Assembly (NCBI GenBank): GCA_015655225.1
Contig: JAATFK010000663.1
Location: 1 to 5,218, forward strand
DNA from: Solirubrobacterales bacterium
Lineage (GTDB): Bacteria > Actinomycetota > Thermoleophilia > Solirubrobacterales > Solirubrobacteraceae
DNA: 5,218 nucleotides
Direction: 5' to 3'
The notes beneath the pieces were generated by a model. It saw only the letters and a list, made by a program, of their open reading frames with translations, was not told where the DNA came from and did no database searches. Below are positions 5,057 to 5,218 of the stretch, piece after piece. The first letter of the stretch is position 1. Every line of letters starts with the position of its first letter. Position numbers and translations under genes: made by a program.

Positions 5057-5218
5057 CACCATCGCGGTCGGTCTCCGCCGCGCCGCGATGGCGGTCGACG
5101 TCTGCTACGACGGCGACGAGGCTTTCGCCCGGGCGACGGTGAACCGCTACGACGTCGCCGTGCTCGACCGCGACATGCCCGGACGGACGGGCGACGAGGT
5201 CTGTCGCGCGATCCTCGA
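5052..5218 (+). CDS. Response-regulator receiver domain fragment, truncated at both ends
   Basis: 55 codons run to the window edge. They read VDTIAVGLRRAAMAVDV, CYDGDEAFARA and NRYDVAVLDRDMPGRTG, matching a CheY-like receiver from its first helix through beta3 and the loop after it. The phospho-acceptor is Asp39 of the fragment (codon 5166-5168, VLDRDMPG), followed by the usual Pro-Gly turn. The first beta strand with the acidic pair that binds Mg2+ lies before the junction and is missing, as are the switch Thr/Ser, the conserved Lys and any output domain. The style is that of OmpR/PhoB-type regulators from high-GC actinobacteria, which pair with membrane histidine kinases, but the output class cannot be seen. 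Confidence 0.8.

Noticed and set aside
3800..5062. Long - strand open frame of about 420 codons opposite serA
   Set aside because: Arg/Asp/Val-rich without motifs and exactly antisense to the well-supported SerA catalytic domain; a GC-rich shadow.
3971..5218. Natural SerA/response-regulator fusion protein
   Set aside because: The receiver lies in a different frame from SerA and both proteins are cut mid-domain at the same point, so a join artefact is far more likely.

Overview
The window is a composite of three DNA segments, judged by base composition and by genes cut off at the seams. Positions 1 to about 630 are AT-leaning and carry two truncated, converging Bacteroidota-type genes: the C-terminus of an outer-membrane porin (+) and the C-terminus of an MgtC/SapB-type membrane protein (-). 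At about 630 the sequence switches abruptly, in the middle of the MgtC gene, to very GC-rich DNA with strong G/C third-position use. This second segment, about 631-5050, looks actinobacterial. My best guess is Thermoleophilia/Solirubrobacterales, from codon use and protein style only. At about 5051 the serA gene breaks off and continues, out of frame, into the receiver domain of a response regulator. The simplest reading is a chimeric contig or read, not horizontal transfer.

The central segment contains, left to right: the last 50 codons of an unrecognised + strand gene (632-784); a perfect 13-bp inverted repeat that probably terminates both converging genes (801-833); a - strand two-gene unit; a divergent intergenic region of about 300 bp; and a + strand serA preceded by a very small upstream ORF. 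The - strand unit reads a 107-aa protein of unknown function (3266-3589, strong Shine-Dalgarno), then, through a 4-bp GTGA stop/start overlap, an 816-aa cyclic-di-GMP protein (819-3269).

The 816-aa protein is the most interesting gene. Its order is an N-terminal GAF-like domain, a GGDEF domain whose signature has decayed to SGTQL, an EAL domain with its catalytic residues intact, a MerR/excisionase-type helix-turn-helix, and a helical C-terminal domain I cannot assign. It is therefore predicted to hydrolyse c-di-GMP and also to bind DNA, a one-protein link between second messenger and transcription. Two 18-bp direct repeats (15/18 identical, 31 bp apart) upstream of the unit are candidate operators and could be targets for autoregulation.

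serA (3971 to about 5050) encodes D-3-phosphoglycerate dehydrogenase, the entry enzyme of serine synthesis. Residues 1-360 of a usual 525-530 are present. Its ATG overlaps the stop of an 11- or 23-codon ORF and lacks its own good ribosome binding site, which suggests translational coupling. No RNA genes, CRISPR arrays, insertion sequences or attachment sites were seen.
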